A DNA stretch of 64,000 nt from Facklamia sp050409585 (GCF_050409585.1 NZ_JBNUPE010000010.1:1-64000); one strand, 5' to 3'. Counted from the first letter of the stretch, positions 30,120 to 40,305 are shown. Translations and numbers: made by a program. Notes: generated from the sequence alone by a model not told the origin.

Positions 30120-30233
30120 ATTATAAACTCCTTTTGGTTTTGTATTTTCCTCCGCTAGTTTCATTTAGCTATTAGACTCATGAGAGCACCCTAGTAACTA
30201 TCCACTAACGTGTGAATTGTGCCTAAGCACTCT
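30120..30233 (-). promoter_or_regulatory. structured 5' leader of rpsB, possible S2 autoregulatory element
   Basis: About 110 nt of transcript precede the S2 start. The first transcribed bases (AGAGTGC, 30233-30227) can pair with GGGTGCTCT (around 30182-30190), closing a domain with an inner CAC-GTTA-GTG hairpin. Ribosomal protein genes are often autoregulated through such leaders; I cannot match it to a named motif from sequence alone. Confidence 0.4.
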
Positions 30234-30237
30234 TATA

Positions 30238-30266
30238 AATATAAGCTATTCGATCAAAAAATGCAA
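30238..30266 (-). promoter_or_regulatory. promoter of rpsB
   Basis: Minus strand -35 TTGCAT (30266-30261), 17-nt spacer, -10 TATATT (30243-30238). Confidence 0.75.
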
Positions 30267-30372
30267 ATGAATTTTTGCTTTTAAACTGTTTTAATTCAAC
30301 TTTACTTTTTTCACTCATACATTTGCTTTATAACGCTCCATTCGGCTAAACTAAGAGCTAGGAGGTGTCAGC

Positions 30373-31590
30373 ATGTCATCATTATATACTTATTTAGAGC
30401 AATATGGTCAATTAAGCTTTCAAGAGGAACCCTTTAATGAACTAGATGCTGCGATTATCTTAGAACTAACCTACCTCCCTATCGATCGGTTTTTTACCGA
30501 TTCAATGGATTTTAAAGATGGTTTAACTTTTAAGCATCTAGCTAGACTATACCAACCCTTTAACCAATATTTTCAAGAAACCGATCAAACAATGGCCAAT
30601 CCTTTTAGGAGTCAACTGATTAAACAAATCGCAGACTATCGTCGGTTTAAAAATTTAAGAATTAGTGGTTTTTTAAACTCAATAGACTTTAAATTAGAAA
30701 CTCAGTCAGCCTTTCTATTAGTAGATTTAGGAAACAACTTTCTTTTCGTTTCTTTTCGTGGCACCGATGACATGATAGTAGGTTGGAAGGAGGATATCAT
30801 CCTCACCTACCAATCATCCATTCCGGCACAAATTATTGCGAGCCAATACCTTGAAAAAGTCATTCAAGCTCATCCGACCAGTCATTTAATATTAGGAGGA
30901 CATTCTAAAGGAGGCCACTTAGCTCTCTATGCAGCTAGCCAAATGTCTCTTGAAACTATTAGTCAGATTAAAATAATTTACACTTTGGATTCACCTGGCT
31001 TTCATACCGTTAACTTGCGTCAAAATAAGATGAAACGTGTGAACCAAAAGCATATCCGTATTATTCCTGAAGATAGTATTATTGGTAACTTGCTTTTCCA
31101 TGATCAAAAAGCCATTATAATTAAAAGTAAAAAGCGTGGACTGATGCAACATAATCTAGCAAATTGGAAAATTGAAGGGAAACAATTTCAACGAGCGAAA
31201 CAATTAACAATCACCAGCCAAAGTATCAATCAAATCAATAAAAACTGGATCTTGCGAAACTCTCCCGCTAGACGAAAACGTATTATCTCTGCTCTAATTG
31301 ACTTAATTGATGCCTGTGAAGCGCAATCGATTAACCAACTCATTAATCAGCCAACCTATTATCTTAACAAAGTTCATTACCGTTTTAGACAATTTGACCC
31401 ATCCTTGCAAAAGGATTTGCGTGATTTTGCTAAACAGTATATTCAATTTTTTAGAAATTATTTAAGACAATATCATTTAATAAATCTCAATCAATCGATT
31501 ATCGAAGCGCGAAAGAACTTTAAACAAATGGTAAAAGTATTTTATAATGCCTTTGGCAGCGATAAAAAAAAATCCTATTCTGATAAATAA
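30373..31590 (+). CDS. DUF2974-type alpha/beta hydrolase (lipase-like)
   Basis: 405 residues, divergent from rpsB. The nucleophile elbow GGHSKGGHLALYAA (Ser at about residue 178) is characteristic of the DUF2974/Mbeg1-like family of Firmicutes, related to class 3 lipases; FVSFRGTDD upstream matches the lipase-3 pattern around the oxyanion hole. A Ser-Asp-His triad is expected but I can only place the Ser confidently. No signal peptide is visible, so it is probably cytosolic. Ribosome site GGAGGTG. True substrate unknown. Confidence 0.8.
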   Translation: MSSLYTYLEQYGQLSFQEEPFNELDAAIILELTYLPIDRFFTDSMDFKDGLTFKHLARLYQPFNQYFQETDQTMANPFRSQLIKQIADYRRFKNLRISGFLNSIDFKLETQSAFLLVDLGNNFLFVSFRGTDDMIVGWKEDIILTYQSSIPAQIIASQYLEKVIQAHPTSHLILGGHSKGGHLALYAASQMSLETISQIKIIYTLDSPGFHTVNLRQNKMKRVNQKHIRIIPEDSIIGNLLFHDQKAIIIKSKKRGLMQHNLANWKIEGKQFQRAKQLTITSQSINQINKNWILRNSPARRKRIISALIDLIDACEAQSINQLINQPTYYLNKVHYRFRQFDPSLQKDLRDFAKQYIQFFRNYLRQYHLINLNQSIIEARKNFKQMVKVFYNAFGSDKKKSYSDK

Positions 31591-31607
31591 CAGAATAGGA
31601 TTTTTTT
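31564..31607. terminator. bidirectional terminator
   Basis: AATCCTATTCTG (31571-31582) and CAGAATAGGATT (31591-31602) flanked by A and T runs; it serves both the hydrolase gene and the converging nfeD-floA operon. Confidence 0.9.
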
Positions 31608-32322
31608 ATTTTCTAGACCTAGGCGGTCCTAGAATTTCTGACCATATAATGGCTTCTTTTAACTGATTGGAATGGTTGGTAGAATCCTCTCGAGAGCTTA
31701 ATCGTTGAACCTGCATTGGTTGACTAAACTCAGCTAACTCTTCCCCTTCAATAATGAATTGTTCCATTTCATAGTCCATATCAGAAAAATCATTAAAATC
31801 TTGGGTAACCGTTGAAGATTTAGCGATTAAATCTCCTTTGCTAGGATGCTCTTGAAATTCATTCACAAAATCCTCGTAGTATTTAGCAATTTCTAATAAT
31901 TTTTCACGGTTAGGGTGATATGCCGACAATTGAATAGCTTTATCTTTAACTGCTTGAGGACCTTGCTCAATCAATTGATTTACTTGTTTTTTTAAATCGT
32001 TAGAAAAAGATTGAATATCCTTTCGATATTTTCTTTTTAAACGATCGATTGTTTGAGAATCTACATCAATCTTTCCTTCTTGAATTTTATTAACTTCTGA
32101 TTCAAATTTTTTCTCTGATTCTTCATCGGTCTCAAAGAAATTATCGAGATTGGGATACTTTTCATGATAAGTAGTTGTTTCTAATTGATCTAAACTTTGA
32201 AACATTTTATCCTTAATGGAATCAAAAGAACCATTCTGACGATTCATTTTTTTTATTTTTGAACCGAAATAGTTGATAATAAATCCCAGAATTATTATTT
32301 CAAAAAATCCCATTATAATCAC
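31606..32322 (-). CDS. uncharacterised membrane-anchored protein, third gene of the floA operon
   Basis: 238 residues. One hydrophobic segment at residues 2-20 ([19 protein letters not shown]) is followed by a charged, mostly helical cytosolic part rich in Lys/Glu/Asp with coiled-coil character. I recognise no catalytic motif. The GTG start overlaps the floA stop (GTGA), with an alternative ATG at 32313. Its place behind nfeD-floA suggests a partner of the flotillin microdomain, but this is inference. Confidence 0.75.
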   Translation of the reverse strand: MIIMGFFEIIILGFIINYFGSKIKKMNRQNGSFDSIKDKMFQSLDQLETTTYHEKYPNLDNFFETDEESEKKFESEVNKIQEGKIDVDSQTIDRLKRKYRKDIQSFSNDLKKQVNQLIEQGPQAVKDKAIQLSAYHPNREKLLEIAKYYEDFVNEFQEHPSKGDLIAKSSTVTQDFNDFSDMDYEMEQFIIEGEELAEFSQPMQVQRLSSREDSTNHSNQLKEAIIWSEILGPPRSRK

Positions 32323-33329
32323 TCATTTTCATTATTATGTGGCGTACCACTTTTTGCAATCGATTCACGCATTTGTGTATCTGATTGAATATTTTCTAAA
32401 TCATAATAATCCTTAATACCGATACGCCCATTACGGAAGGCTTCAGCAACAGCTAGAGGAACTTGAGATTCCGCTTCAACCACCTTGGCACGCATTTTCT
32501 GAACTTCGGCAATATTTTCTTGCTCTTGAGCAACGGCTACTGCACGACGCTCTTCAGCCTTAGCTTGAGCAATCTTCTTATCTGCTTCCGCTTGATCGGT
32601 TTGTAATTTAGCTCCAATATTACGTCCGACGTCAACGTCAGCAATATCAATCGAAAGTATTTCAAAAGCAGTTCCTGAGTCTAAACCTTTTCTAAGGATT
32701 GTTTGCGAAATGGAATCGGGATTTTCCAATACAATGGAGTGGGTCGAAGCTGAACCTACAGTCGTTACAATACCTTCCCCTACACGGGCAATGATTGTTT
32801 CTTCACCCGCACCACCTACTAATCGTTCAATATTAGCACGTACAGTAACTTTAGCTTTGGCTTTAACTTCAATACCATCCATAGCTACACCTGCAATAAC
32901 CGGTGTTTCAATAACCTTCGGGTTAACTGAAACTTGAACGGCTTCAAAAACATTTCGCCCTGCTAAATCAATAGCGGCAGCTTGTTCGAACTCTAAATCA
33001 ATATTAGCACGCTGGGCAGCTATCAAGGCATCAACCACTTGGTTAACGTCTCCACCTGCTAAAAAATGAGCTTCTAATTGATCAGTTGTAATCGGTACAC
33101 CGGCTTTGGTGGCTTTAATTAAGGGATTAACAATATAAGCAGGCTTAACTCTTCTTAAGCGCATCCCTATTAAATCACCTATTGAAACTTTAGCGCCGGA
33201 AAAATAAGCAGTTACCCATAAGCCAATTGGAACAAATCTTAAGAACACTGAAATCAAGAAAATCAGTAATAAAATAATAACTACAGTCATCACTATGGGT
33301 GACCCTTCATCCAGATAAAAATTATCCAT
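32319..33329 (-). CDS. floA: flotillin-like protein FloA
   Basis: 336 residues. N-terminal hydrophobic hairpin (about 13-45), SPFH domain (about 60-200) with [31 protein letters not shown], then an Ala/Glu/Gln-rich coiled coil (about 240-300, [19 protein letters not shown]). FloA organises functional membrane microdomains. It overlaps nfeD by 8 bp; the nfeD-floA pair is conserved in Firmicutes (yqeZ-yqfA). Confidence 0.95.
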   Translation of the reverse strand: MDNFYLDEGSPIVMTVVIILLLIFLISVFLRFVPIGLWVTAYFSGAKVSIGDLIGMRLRRVKPAYIVNPLIKATKAGVPITTDQLEAHFLAGGDVNQVVDALIAAQRANIDLEFEQAAAIDLAGRNVFEAVQVSVNPKVIETPVIAGVAMDGIEVKAKAKVTVRANIERLVGGAGEETIIARVGEGIVTTVGSASTHSIVLENPDSISQTILRKGLDSGTAFEILSIDIADVDVGRNIGAKLQTDQAEADKKIAQAKAEERRAVAVAQEQENIAEVQKMRAKVVEAESQVPLAVAEAFRNGRIGIKDYYDLENIQSDTQMRESIAKSGTPHNNENE

Positions 33330-33933
33330 TCATTTCGCTCCTTACATAAATTTTTTTGTCAACAACTTTGACAATTTTAATCGGTTGGTTAGCAGCTATC
33401 ATCTCTTCTAGACTGTATGCTTCAAAATAATGATCATCGACTTTTATTTTACCAACCGGCCTCAAGCCTCCTACCGTTATTCCTTCTTTACCAACTAAGC
33501 TTGCAAGATAAGTATGATCCTTAGTCTCTGAATTGGAATTTGCATCTTTGTTAATTGCTTTATCCAAGATAAAATCGGGACTAAACTGCAAATTGTAACC
33601 CATCTTATTAAAAATCAAGAATAAAATGAGAACAATCGCTAAGCTAGCTAATACAATTAGAGTAACAGTCGATAAATCTTGAAACTTTAACCATATACCT
33701 AAAATAAAAGCGATTAAACCAACTGATCCTGTTAAACCTAAATCTGGTATATACACCTCAAGAATCAGCAATATGACACCAATCATAAAGATTAAATAGT
33801 GCAATATTGCTTGGCCTTCTATCCCAAAAAACATGGCAAAAAGAACAGCTGCAATGGACCATAATAACCAAGTCCAGCGCGTATATAATGATACTACTAA
33901 AGCACTAATTGCTAGAAAAAAACTTATAAGCAT
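33322..33933 (-). CDS. NfeD-like membrane protein
   Basis: 203 residues: about five membrane helices in 1-115 and a C-terminal OB-fold NfeD domain (about 140-203, [35 protein letters not shown]). This is the short form, without the N-terminal ClpP-like protease domain of long NfeD. It partners with FloA. Start ATG at 33933 with AAAGGAGGTGG. Confidence 0.9.
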   Translation of the reverse strand: MLISFFLAISALVVSLYTRWTWLLWSIAAVLFAMFFGIEGQAILHYLIFMIGVILLILEVYIPDLGLTGSVGLIAFILGIWLKFQDLSTVTLIVLASLAIVLILFLIFNKMGYNLQFSPDFILDKAINKDANSNSETKDHTYLASLVGKEGITVGGLRPVGKIKVDDHYFEAYSLEEMIAANQPIKIVKVVDKKIYVRSEMNG

Positions 33934-33954
33934 GAAACCACCTCCTTTAGTTAA

Positions 33955-33963
33955 ATTATATCA
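33955..33963 (-). promoter_or_regulatory. promoter of nfeD-floA (extended -10)
   Basis: Minus strand TGATATAAT, TATAAT at 33960-33955, 21 bp upstream of the nfeD start. No clear -35. Confidence 0.55.
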
Positions 33964-34045
33964 TGAAATTGCTTTCATTAGTAGCAAAATCATGCGAACT
34001 AAAGTCTTATAATTTCATATTTAAATAAAAACTCCTAATTAAGGG

Positions 34046-34442
34046 TAGGCACTGCACCCCATAAATAGGACAGAATAAAAACACCTTTGTTAGGCTGCTT
34101 GTTGGCGTTTTAATTCGATTTTGAGTGGATTTATCTCGCTAAGTTCTTCGAATCCTTTGCCATAAGTCTATTGTTTACCGCCGGCTTGATTGAAGCGCTA
34201 GGTTTGACTTTAACGATCCCAAGGCCAGCAAATTTTTACTTGAGACGTGTTCTTAATGTTTCATTCATCTATTATTTGATTATTAGTCCGGCCTTCATTT
34301 TTCATTTCAATACATTTCGATTTTGTTTCTGCAGAGTAAGCTAGGTGATTAACCCTAATCAAACACCTCCATTAAATTCATTTCACACGAATTCAACGGA
34401 GGTGTTTTTATGTTTGCCTCACTATTTGGGGGCAGTGCCTAA
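34046..34442 (-). mobile_element. internally deleted IS3-family (IS150-group-like) insertion sequence relic
   Basis: The 530-bp gap between nfeD and the transporter holds this 397-bp relic. Near-matching terminal inverted repeats lie at 34046-34074 and 34412-34442 (TAGGCACTGC.CCCC.AAATAG). Between them, one minus-strand frame still spells an IS3 OrfA protein with four stops: YSAETKSKCIEMKNEGRTNN, NIKNTSQVKI, RFNQAGGKQ, TYGKGFEELSEINPLK. OrfB is missing entirely. A strong hairpin (AACACCTCC.../GGAGGTGTT, 34365-34406) next to the 34442 end resembles the read-through blocks common at IS left ends. No target duplication is recognisable. Confidence 0.85.
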
Positions 34443-34465
34443 ATCAGGGAGGGAGTTTAATAAAA

Positions 34466-35695
34466 TTAATTAAAATCTTGATTTGACTCTTGATTATCAT
34501 CAGCTACTTGCTTAAAAGAGTCGTATTTAGCAATATGTAATAACTTTTGTCTTTCTTCGTAAGAATAAGTCTCACGCTCTAGGACATCGCGCTTAATTAT
34601 TTTGTAGATAGCGGAAGCTATCGGAACTCCTAGCAACATACCAGCTACTCCGTATAGTCCCCCGCCAATGGTTACAGCGAATAAAACCCACATACCTGGC
34701 AATCCTATCGATCCTCCCACAACTCGTGGATAAATGACATTTCCTTCGAATTGCTGGATGAGAATGATAAAGATAATAAACCATAATGCCTGGGGAACCG
34801 ATTGCACTGAAATTAATAAGGCACCAATAGCTCCTGAAATATAAGCGCCTAGCATAGGAACCAAAGCAAAGAAACCAGTTAGAGATCCAATCATTCCAGC
34901 ATAAGGAAATCTAAAGATCCACATACCTACGGTAACTAAAAAACCTAATATGATTGCTTCAATCACAGATCCTGTAAAGAAATGTTTAAAAGAGTCATTC
35001 AATGTCGTTAACACATAAAATATTCTGCGTGATACCGGCTTACTAGTATAAGTGGTAACGATTCTTAAAAATTGGTCCATTAGTTTTTCTTTCGATAACA
35101 GTAAATAGATAGAGAAAATGAAGGCCAATACTCCATTAATAATAATAGAAGTTAAAGAACCGACCGTAGAGAGGGTGGTATTTACTACTCCAGTGATAAA
35201 TCGATTTCCCATATCTTGAATACTTTTAAGAATATCAGCCCAATTTATTTCAAAACGGTCTAAGAATTCCATCGATTCTGCTGGTAACATTTTCTCAAGA
35301 TTGGTAAGTGCTTCTTCTATGCGTGTAATTTGAAAGGGAACAGCTGTAATAAACTCTGTAATTACATTGTAAACTTGTGGTAAGACCAAGCCTAAGACAA
35401 ATAACAATACTAAAATAATTGTTATAAGAGACAAAAGAATGGCGATCGGGCGTCGGTAGGGTTTAATCCAACTTTTATCTGAGACTTTCTTTAGCAAGTC
35501 TTCATAACGCACCATTAAAATATTTAAAACATAAGCAATCGCGAGGCCCGAAAGAATCGGTAAAAAAACTTGGCCTAAACGATTAATCCATGAAAAAATC
35601 ACATCATAATTAAAGATTGCTAAGACTAAACCAGCAATTAAAAAGATGTAGCGAACAACAATTTTATCTAATCTATCAATTTGTTTCAAAAGCAT
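34466..35695 (-). CDS. AI-2E family transporter (PerM/YdbI/TerC-like permease)
   Basis: 409 residues with about 8 membrane helices. Family features include the PYRRPIAILLSL region after helix 2, the long extracytoplasmic loop (130-180), and the conserved C-terminal block VGGSIGLPGMWVLFAVTIGGGLYG followed by GMLLGVPIASAIY. Members export or flux autoinducer-2, Na+/H+ or other small solutes; the substrate here cannot be read from sequence. Monocistronic, with an extended -10 (TGCTAGAAT) near 35716. Confidence 0.88.
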   Translation of the reverse strand: MLLKQIDRLDKIVVRYIFLIAGLVLAIFNYDVIFSWINRLGQVFLPILSGLAIAYVLNILMVRYEDLLKKVSDKSWIKPYRRPIAILLSLITIILVLLFVLGLVLPQVYNVITEFITAVPFQITRIEEALTNLEKMLPAESMEFLDRFEINWADILKSIQDMGNRFITGVVNTTLSTVGSLTSIIINGVLAFIFSIYLLLSKEKLMDQFLRIVTTYTSKPVSRRIFYVLTTLNDSFKHFFTGSVIEAIILGFLVTVGMWIFRFPYAGMIGSLTGFFALVPMLGAYISGAIGALLISVQSVPQALWFIIFIILIQQFEGNVIYPRVVGGSIGLPGMWVLFAVTIGGGLYGVAGMLLGVPIASAIYKIIKRDVLERETYSYEERQKLLHIAKYDSFKQVADDNQESNQDFN

Positions 35696-35715
35696 TCCCC
35701 TTTCTCATGCATTCT

Positions 35716-35724
35716 ATTCTAGCA
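35716..35724 (-). promoter_or_regulatory. possible promoter of the AI-2E transporter
   Basis: Minus strand TGCTAGAAT (TAGAAT at 35721-35716), about 20 bp before the gene; weak -35. Confidence 0.4.
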
Positions 35725-35778
35725 TCTTTTAGTCCTTTTTACACCATTTAGAAGGTATGTTTTCACTAGTTTAATTGT

Positions 35779-35809
35779 AAAAAAGGCCCTGATAATCAAT
35801 CAGGACCTT
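35779..35809 (-). terminator. terminator of clpB
   Basis: AAGGCCCTGAT (35783-35793) and ATCAGGACCTT (35799-35809), one mismatch, followed by TTTT on the minus strand. Confidence 0.85.
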
Positions 35810-35846
35810 AACTTATAGTAAAAGATTTAATTAGAAGATTTGGCAA

Positions 35847-38459
35847 TTAATTACCGGATGCTAACCCTTCAAATTGCAAATGATCATTAGCTAAATCCAC
35901 TTTTACAAGTGAGTTTGGCAGAATATCACCCGCTATAATCGCTTTAGCTAATGGATTTTCCAATTCTTTAGTAATAAAACGTAATAAAGGACGGGCTCCA
36001 TAAATCGGATCATAACCTTTATCCGCTAGCCAATTGATGGCTTCTGAGGTTAATTGGAGTTCAATTTCTTGATAAGCCAAACGATGACGTAAATCTTTTA
36101 AGAATTTCTCTACTACACCTTGTAAATCTGCTCGAGTTAAAGGTTTAAAGAGAACGACATCATCAATTCGGTTGAGAAATTCAGGTTTAAAGTGGTTGCT
36201 TAAGGCTTGATTTACTTGTGTTTCTACTTCAGCTAGAATTTCTCCCTTATCACTCACTCCTTCTAATAATAAATGAGAAGCAATATTAGAAGTCATGATT
36301 AAAACAGTGTTTTTGAAATCTACAACACGACCTTTAGAATCAGTCAGACGGCCATCATCTAAAACTTGTAAGAGAATATTAAAAACATCTGGGTGAGCTT
36401 TTTCAATCTCGTCTAATAAGACAATGGAATATGGACTACGTCTTACAGCTTCTGTTAATTGGCCACCTTCTTCATAACCAATATAACCTGGAGGGGCCCC
36501 GACTAAACGAGAAACGGAATGCTTCTCCATGTACTCAGACATATCGATTCGAACCATGTGGTTTTCATCATCGAATAAGACTTCGGCCAAGGACTTGGCT
36601 AATTCTGTTTTACCAACACCGGTTGGACCTAGGAAGAGGAAGGAACCAATTGGTTTACGTGGATCTTGCAAACCAGCTCTTGATCTTAGGATGGCTTGTG
36701 TTACTTTTTCTACCGCTTCATCTTGCCCCATCACTCTTTGATGAAGCGTTTGATCCAAGTGCATTAACTTGGTTCTTTCTCCTTCAACTAAGCGACTGAC
36801 TGGAATACCAGTTAATCTTTCAACTACTTTGGCTATTTCAACATCAGTCACACGTTCTTGAGTTAACCGTTCAGTATCAGACTGTAAAGTTTCTTCTGCT
36901 TTAGCCTCTAACTCTTTTAATTCTTGCTCTAAATGCGGAATTTCGCCATGCTGTAAGCGAGCCGCTGCTTCAAGATCATAATTACTCTGAGCTTCTTCTA
37001 ACTGTCTACGCGCATTATCTAAGGCTTCTCGCTTATCTCTTAAAGCGTTAGAAGCTTCTTTTTCTACTTCCCAACGCATTTTCAGTTGATTGGCTTCTTC
37101 TCTTAAATCAGCCAATTCTTCTTGAAGATTTTCTAAACGTTTCTTAGAAGCCTCATCAGATTCTTTTTTCAAGGCAGCCTCTTCAATTTCTAATTGCATT
37201 AACCGTCGGTTGACAGCATCCATTTCAGTTGGCATAGAATTCATTTCTACGCGAATAGTAGCAGATGCCTCGTCAACTAAGTCAATTGCCTTATCTGGTA
37301 AGAAACGATCGGTAATATATCGATGTGATAAGGTTGCAGCGGCCACTAAGGCATTATCATGGATATTGACCCCATGGTGAATCTCGTAACGTTCCTTTAG
37401 ACCTCTTAGGATAGAAATAGTATCTTCAACTGTTGGTTCTTGGACTAAAACGCGCTGGAATCGACGTTCTAAGGCCTTATCTTTTTCAATGTTTTCACGA
37501 TACTCGTCTAAGGTTGTCGCACCAATACAGTGCAATTCTCCCCTTGCTAGCATCGGTTTTAACAAATTACCAGCGTCCATCGATCCTTCTGTCTTACCTG
37601 CACCAACAATGGTATGAATCTCATCAATGAAGAGTAAAATTCTCCCTTCGGATTCTTTTACCTCTTTAAGAACGGCTTTTAAACGTTCCTCAAATTCTCC
37701 ACGATATTTTGCTCCTGCTATTAAGGAGCCCATATCTAAGGAATAAAGTTCCTTATCTTTTAAGTTTTCGGGAACATCTTTGCGAACAATTCGATGGGCC
37801 AATCCTTCGATAATGGCTGTTTTACCTACACCTGGCTCACCAATTAGAATCGGATTGTTCTTGGTTTTTCTAGATAAAATTCTGATAACATCACGAATTT
37901 CTTCATCACGACCGATTACTGGATCCAGCTTATTATTTTTAACCGCATCATTAAGATTCGTTGCATATTTATCTAGAGACTCATAAGTCTCTTCTTGGTT
38001 TTGTGATGTCACACGATCTCCCCCTCTTAATTTCTCAATTCTTTCTCTTAGTAGGGACTCATTAATAGCCTTTTGGTTTAACCATTTGGTCAAAGGATTA
38101 TTTTTTTGCTTATATAAAGCTAGTAGAATCACTTCAGTGGCTAAGTATTCATCCTTATATTTCTTTGCTATTTGACTGGCGTCATTCAATAACTGAGTAA
38201 ATCTTTGACTAAAGTGTTGGCCATATTGAATATTTTGACCGGCAACTTGAGGTAATTGATCAATTTCTCCTTCAATCACTGCTTGAAAAGCCGACCGATC
38301 AACACCTATATCTTCATATAATTTTGCAGCATAATGGTCTGCTTGAATAAATATACGCCATAAATGCGGGATATCAATCTCTTGATGCTGTCTTCTAATA
38401 GCAATTTGTTGCGCTTCAGCTATGGCGCTTTGCAAAGTGGTTGTCATTTTTTCTATCAT
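35847..38459 (-). CDS. clpB: ATP-dependent disaggregase ClpB
   Basis: 870 residues. Clp-N domain (1-145), AAA1 with [10 protein letters not shown] near 202 and LFIDEIHTI, a long M-domain coiled coil (about 405-525) that distinguishes ClpB from ClpC/ClpE, AAA2 with [12 protein letters not shown] near 602 and [10 protein letters not shown], and the ClpB C-terminal domain. It extracts proteins from aggregates with DnaK. Two CtsR boxes in its promoter region indicate stress control. Confidence 0.97.
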   Translation of the reverse strand: MIEKMTTTLQSAIAEAQQIAIRRQHQEIDIPHLWRIFIQADHYAAKLYEDIGVDRSAFQAVIEGEIDQLPQVAGQNIQYGQHFSQRFTQLLNDASQIAKKYKDEYLATEVILLALYKQKNNPLTKWLNQKAINESLLRERIEKLRGGDRVTSQNQEETYESLDKYATNLNDAVKNNKLDPVIGRDEEIRDVIRILSRKTKNNPILIGEPGVGKTAIIEGLAHRIVRKDVPENLKDKELYSLDMGSLIAGAKYRGEFEERLKAVLKEVKESEGRILLFIDEIHTIVGAGKTEGSMDAGNLLKPMLARGELHCIGATTLDEYRENIEKDKALERRFQRVLVQEPTVEDTISILRGLKERYEIHHGVNIHDNALVAAATLSHRYITDRFLPDKAIDLVDEASATIRVEMNSMPTEMDAVNRRLMQLEIEEAALKKESDEASKKRLENLQEELADLREEANQLKMRWEVEKEASNALRDKREALDNARRQLEEAQSNYDLEAAARLQHGEIPHLEQELKELEAKAEETLQSDTERLTQERVTDVEIAKVVERLTGIPVSRLVEGERTKLMHLDQTLHQRVMGQDEAVEKVTQAILRSRAGLQDPRKPIGSFLFLGPTGVGKTELAKSLAEVLFDDENHMVRIDMSEYMEKHSVSRLVGAPPGYIGYEEGGQLTEAVRRSPYSIVLLDEIEKAHPDVFNILLQVLDDGRLTDSKGRVVDFKNTVLIMTSNIASHLLLEGVSDKGEILAEVETQVNQALSNHFKPEFLNRIDDVVLFKPLTRADLQGVVEKFLKDLRHRLAYQEIELQLTSEAINWLADKGYDPIYGARPLLRFITKELENPLAKAIIAGDILPNSLVKVDLANDHLQFEGLASGN

Positions 38460-38474
38460 ATTCTCACTCCTTAA

Positions 38475-38491
38475 GGTCAGAATTGGTCAAA
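38475..38491 (+). promoter_or_regulatory. CtsR operator 1 (5' UTR of clpB)
   Basis: GGTCAGA-ATT-GGTCAAA on the plus strand, matching the CtsR tandem heptad (RGTCANA-N3-RGTCAAA). It lies about 15 bp before the clpB start. Confidence 0.85.
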
Positions 38492-38534
38492 TTATTTAAT
38501 CTATATTAAAAGCTCTCTCAAAGAGCTTAAATTG

Positions 38535-38563
38535 AGTATAACCTATTGGTCAGGAATGGTCAA
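38535..38563 (-). promoter_or_regulatory. promoter of clpB
   Basis: Minus strand -35 TTGACC (38563-38558), 17-nt spacer, -10 TATACT (38540-38535). CtsR box 2 covers the -35 and most of the spacer. A hairpin (AAGCTCTTTGAGAGAGCTT, 38508-38526) follows in the leader. Confidence 0.85.
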
Positions 38564-38564
38564 T
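38548..38564 (+). promoter_or_regulatory. CtsR operator 2 (over the clpB -35)
   Basis: GGTCAGG-AAT-GGTCAAT, a second CtsR tandem heptad with correct N3 spacing, overlapping the -35 element. Confidence 0.8.
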
Positions 38565-38616
38565 AGGTTGGGGCAAAATTTTTAGGAAAAAATAAACTTC
38601 TACTAAATTACTTAAA

Positions 38617-38982
38617 TTATTTTAAAAAGTAATTAATTTCCACTTGTATAGAATCTAAATCAATCAATGAATGATCCTGATAATATTTCTTAATAGTCTT
38701 TTGACTCTGATCAATTATAAAATTTAATTGATGCCAGTCTGAGAGGTCAAGTGCATATTCTTCAATTAATAGAGAGATTCGTTGTAAGACTATATCCTTA
38801 ATTCGATTCCTTTCGATACTGATTAAGAGCGGAAAGCCACTACGAATATCTGTGGCGATCATTGAGGAGGGTAAAAGAAGAATCAGTTTGAAAACCAATT
38901 GATTGATTTGGTCTTGGCTAACTTTTTCAATATAAGAACTTAAATCCACCCGATGGTCTAACCATTGTTTAGTTTTTTGCAA
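38617..38982 (-). CDS. uncharacterised protein downstream of yitV
   Basis: About 121 residues from a TTG at 38982 that has AAAGGTGATT six bases upstream; an earlier in-frame TTG at 39006 overlaps the yitV end. Soluble, helical, with a central hydrophobic part (QLVFKLILLLPSSMIA) and many charged residues. I do not recognise the family. It overlaps or abuts yitV and likely shares its transcript. Open frame with good ribosome site supports a real gene. Confidence 0.65.
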   Translation of the reverse strand: MQKTKQWLDHRVDLSSYIEKVSQDQINQLVFKLILLLPSSMIATDIRSGFPLLISIERNRIKDIVLQRISLLIEEYALDLSDWHQLNFIIDQSQKTIKKYYQDHSLIDLDSIQVEINYFLK

Positions 38983-38998
38983 GCAATCACCTTTCTTA

Positions 38999-39841
38999 TT
39001 ATTCAAAAAAATCTTTTCTTTCTAAAGATAGCTTTTCTACGTACTCCCATATCTGATCGGTTTCTTTAAGAGAAGCTGCCTTTAAAAAGCTGGCCATCTT
39101 AACAATTTCTTTAAATGGAACCCGATGATAAGCAGGTTCGTGGTTGAAGTATGTATTTTGACTATAGGGTTGATCGATGATGGATTCCACAAATTCTACC
39201 GTATCTTGATAAGGAACAAGCGGATCATTTTCGCCATGCCAAATATATAAAGGGCGATTGGCTATCTTTTCGGCTTGCTTACTTAAATCTGACTGATAAA
39301 TAATGGCAAATTCTTTATGTGTTTCTTTTAAAAGTTGATTATTCGTTAGACTTTGATTAGATGATGACTGGTTATTAATAATATTTTGATCAATCAACTT
39401 AGAAATGTGCGCACTCCCCATTAAGGAAACGGCTGCTGAAAGAAATGGGTGTCTACTGAGTAAAAGTAAAGTGGTCATTGCTCCCATTGACATTCCCGAA
39501 ACTGCCACAAAATTATCCTTAGTCGTCGATTTAAAATGGTCGAATAATAATGGAAATTCTTCTATATTAGCTCGAAGAGCCATTAAAAAACCTTGCAATT
39601 CTAGCGACTTTCTATCCCCTCTTTTCCCATGTAAATAGGCATCTGGCATGACTACTCGAAAGCCTTGTCGGGCAATTTCCATACCAAAATGTAAATGTTC
39701 ACCAGCTGAGTTGGTCCATCCATGATAGAAAAAAACAAGTGGTAAGGGCTGATTCACTTGCTCACTAGGAGATAGAGTCCGTCCTGGAAGAGGGCCAAAT
39801 GGCCCATCTTCAATCACAAAATCAGAAACCATGACATCCAT
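38999..39841 (-). CDS. yitV: alpha/beta hydrolase, YitV-like esterase
   Basis: 280 residues. LVFFYHGWTNSAGEH carries the oxyanion region, SGMSMGAMTTLLLL the nucleophile elbow (GxSxG, Ser near 118), IWHGENDPLVP the acid residue, and a late His (AYHRVPF). This fits the prolyl oligopeptidase-like esterases of the Bacillus YitV type. The ATG overlaps the yitW stop (TAATG), so the two are coupled, as in Bacillus where yitV and yitW are also neighbours. Substrate unknown. Confidence 0.8.
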   Translation of the reverse strand: MDVMVSDFVIEDGPFGPLPGRTLSPSEQVNQPLPLVFFYHGWTNSAGEHLHFGMEIARQGFRVVMPDAYLHGKRGDRKSLELQGFLMALRANIEEFPLLFDHFKSTTKDNFVAVSGMSMGAMTTLLLLSRHPFLSAAVSLMGSAHISKLIDQNIINNQSSSNQSLTNNQLLKETHKEFAIIYQSDLSKQAEKIANRPLYIWHGENDPLVPYQDTVEFVESIIDQPYSQNTYFNHEPAYHRVPFKEIVKMASFLKAASLKETDQIWEYVEKLSLERKDFFE

Positions 39842-40179
39842 TACATCACTCCTAAAGCTATCTTGGCATAGCGTGATAATTTATCTAAAGACCAGGGTGG
39901 ATCAAAAGTAATAGTAACTTCAACATTATTAACTTGAGGAACATCTTCGAAAGTTCCATTTAATTCATCCACAATAACATCTGCCATTGGGCACATTGGA
40001 GTAGTTAGAGTTAATAAAATCTTTAAAATCCCCTCTTCAGTTAAATCGGCTCGATAAATCAAACCTAAATTAATTAAATCGACCCCTAATTCAGGGTCAA
40101 TCACATTCGATAAACGATCCACAATCATACGTTCTTCATCATTTAAACTTTTTGTGTCGCGCATTTTTTCTAAATCCAT
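39841..40179 (-). CDS. yitW: MIP18/PaaD-family metal-sulfur cluster assembly factor (YitW-like)
   Basis: 112 residues of the DUF59/MIP18 family: SNVIDPELGVDLINLGLIY at 24-42, then LTTPMCPMADVI with the conserved Cys, and VTITFDPPWSLDKLS at the end. Members mature Fe-S proteins together with Suf components. First gene of the yitW-yitV-unknown cluster. Ribosome site GTGAGG. Confidence 0.88.
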   Translation of the reverse strand: MDLEKMRDTKSLNDEERMIVDRLSNVIDPELGVDLINLGLIYRADLTEEGILKILLTLTTPMCPMADVIVDELNGTFEDVPQVNNVEVTITFDPPWSLDKLSRYAKIALGVM

Positions 40180-40247
40180 TCAAACGCCTCACTTTCTTTG
40201 TTTTCATTCTACATCAATTCAAGCTTTTAGCCAATAATCATGAATAG

Positions 40248-40277
40248 TTGCCCTTAAGCTTTCATATTTGCTATAAT
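40248..40277 (+). promoter_or_regulatory. promoter of the HAD hydrolase gene
   Basis: -35 TTGCCC (40248-40253), 18-nt spacer, extended -10 TGCTATAAT (TATAAT 40272-40277). Confidence 0.7.
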
Positions 40278-40305
40278 CGAAGCAATCTCTAAAGGAGGCG
40301 AATTA

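Noticed and set aside
30373..31590. The DUF2974-type gene as a secreted lipase
   Set aside because: No signal peptide or membrane anchor is visible, so export is unsupported; kept as a cytosolic hydrolase of unknown substrate.
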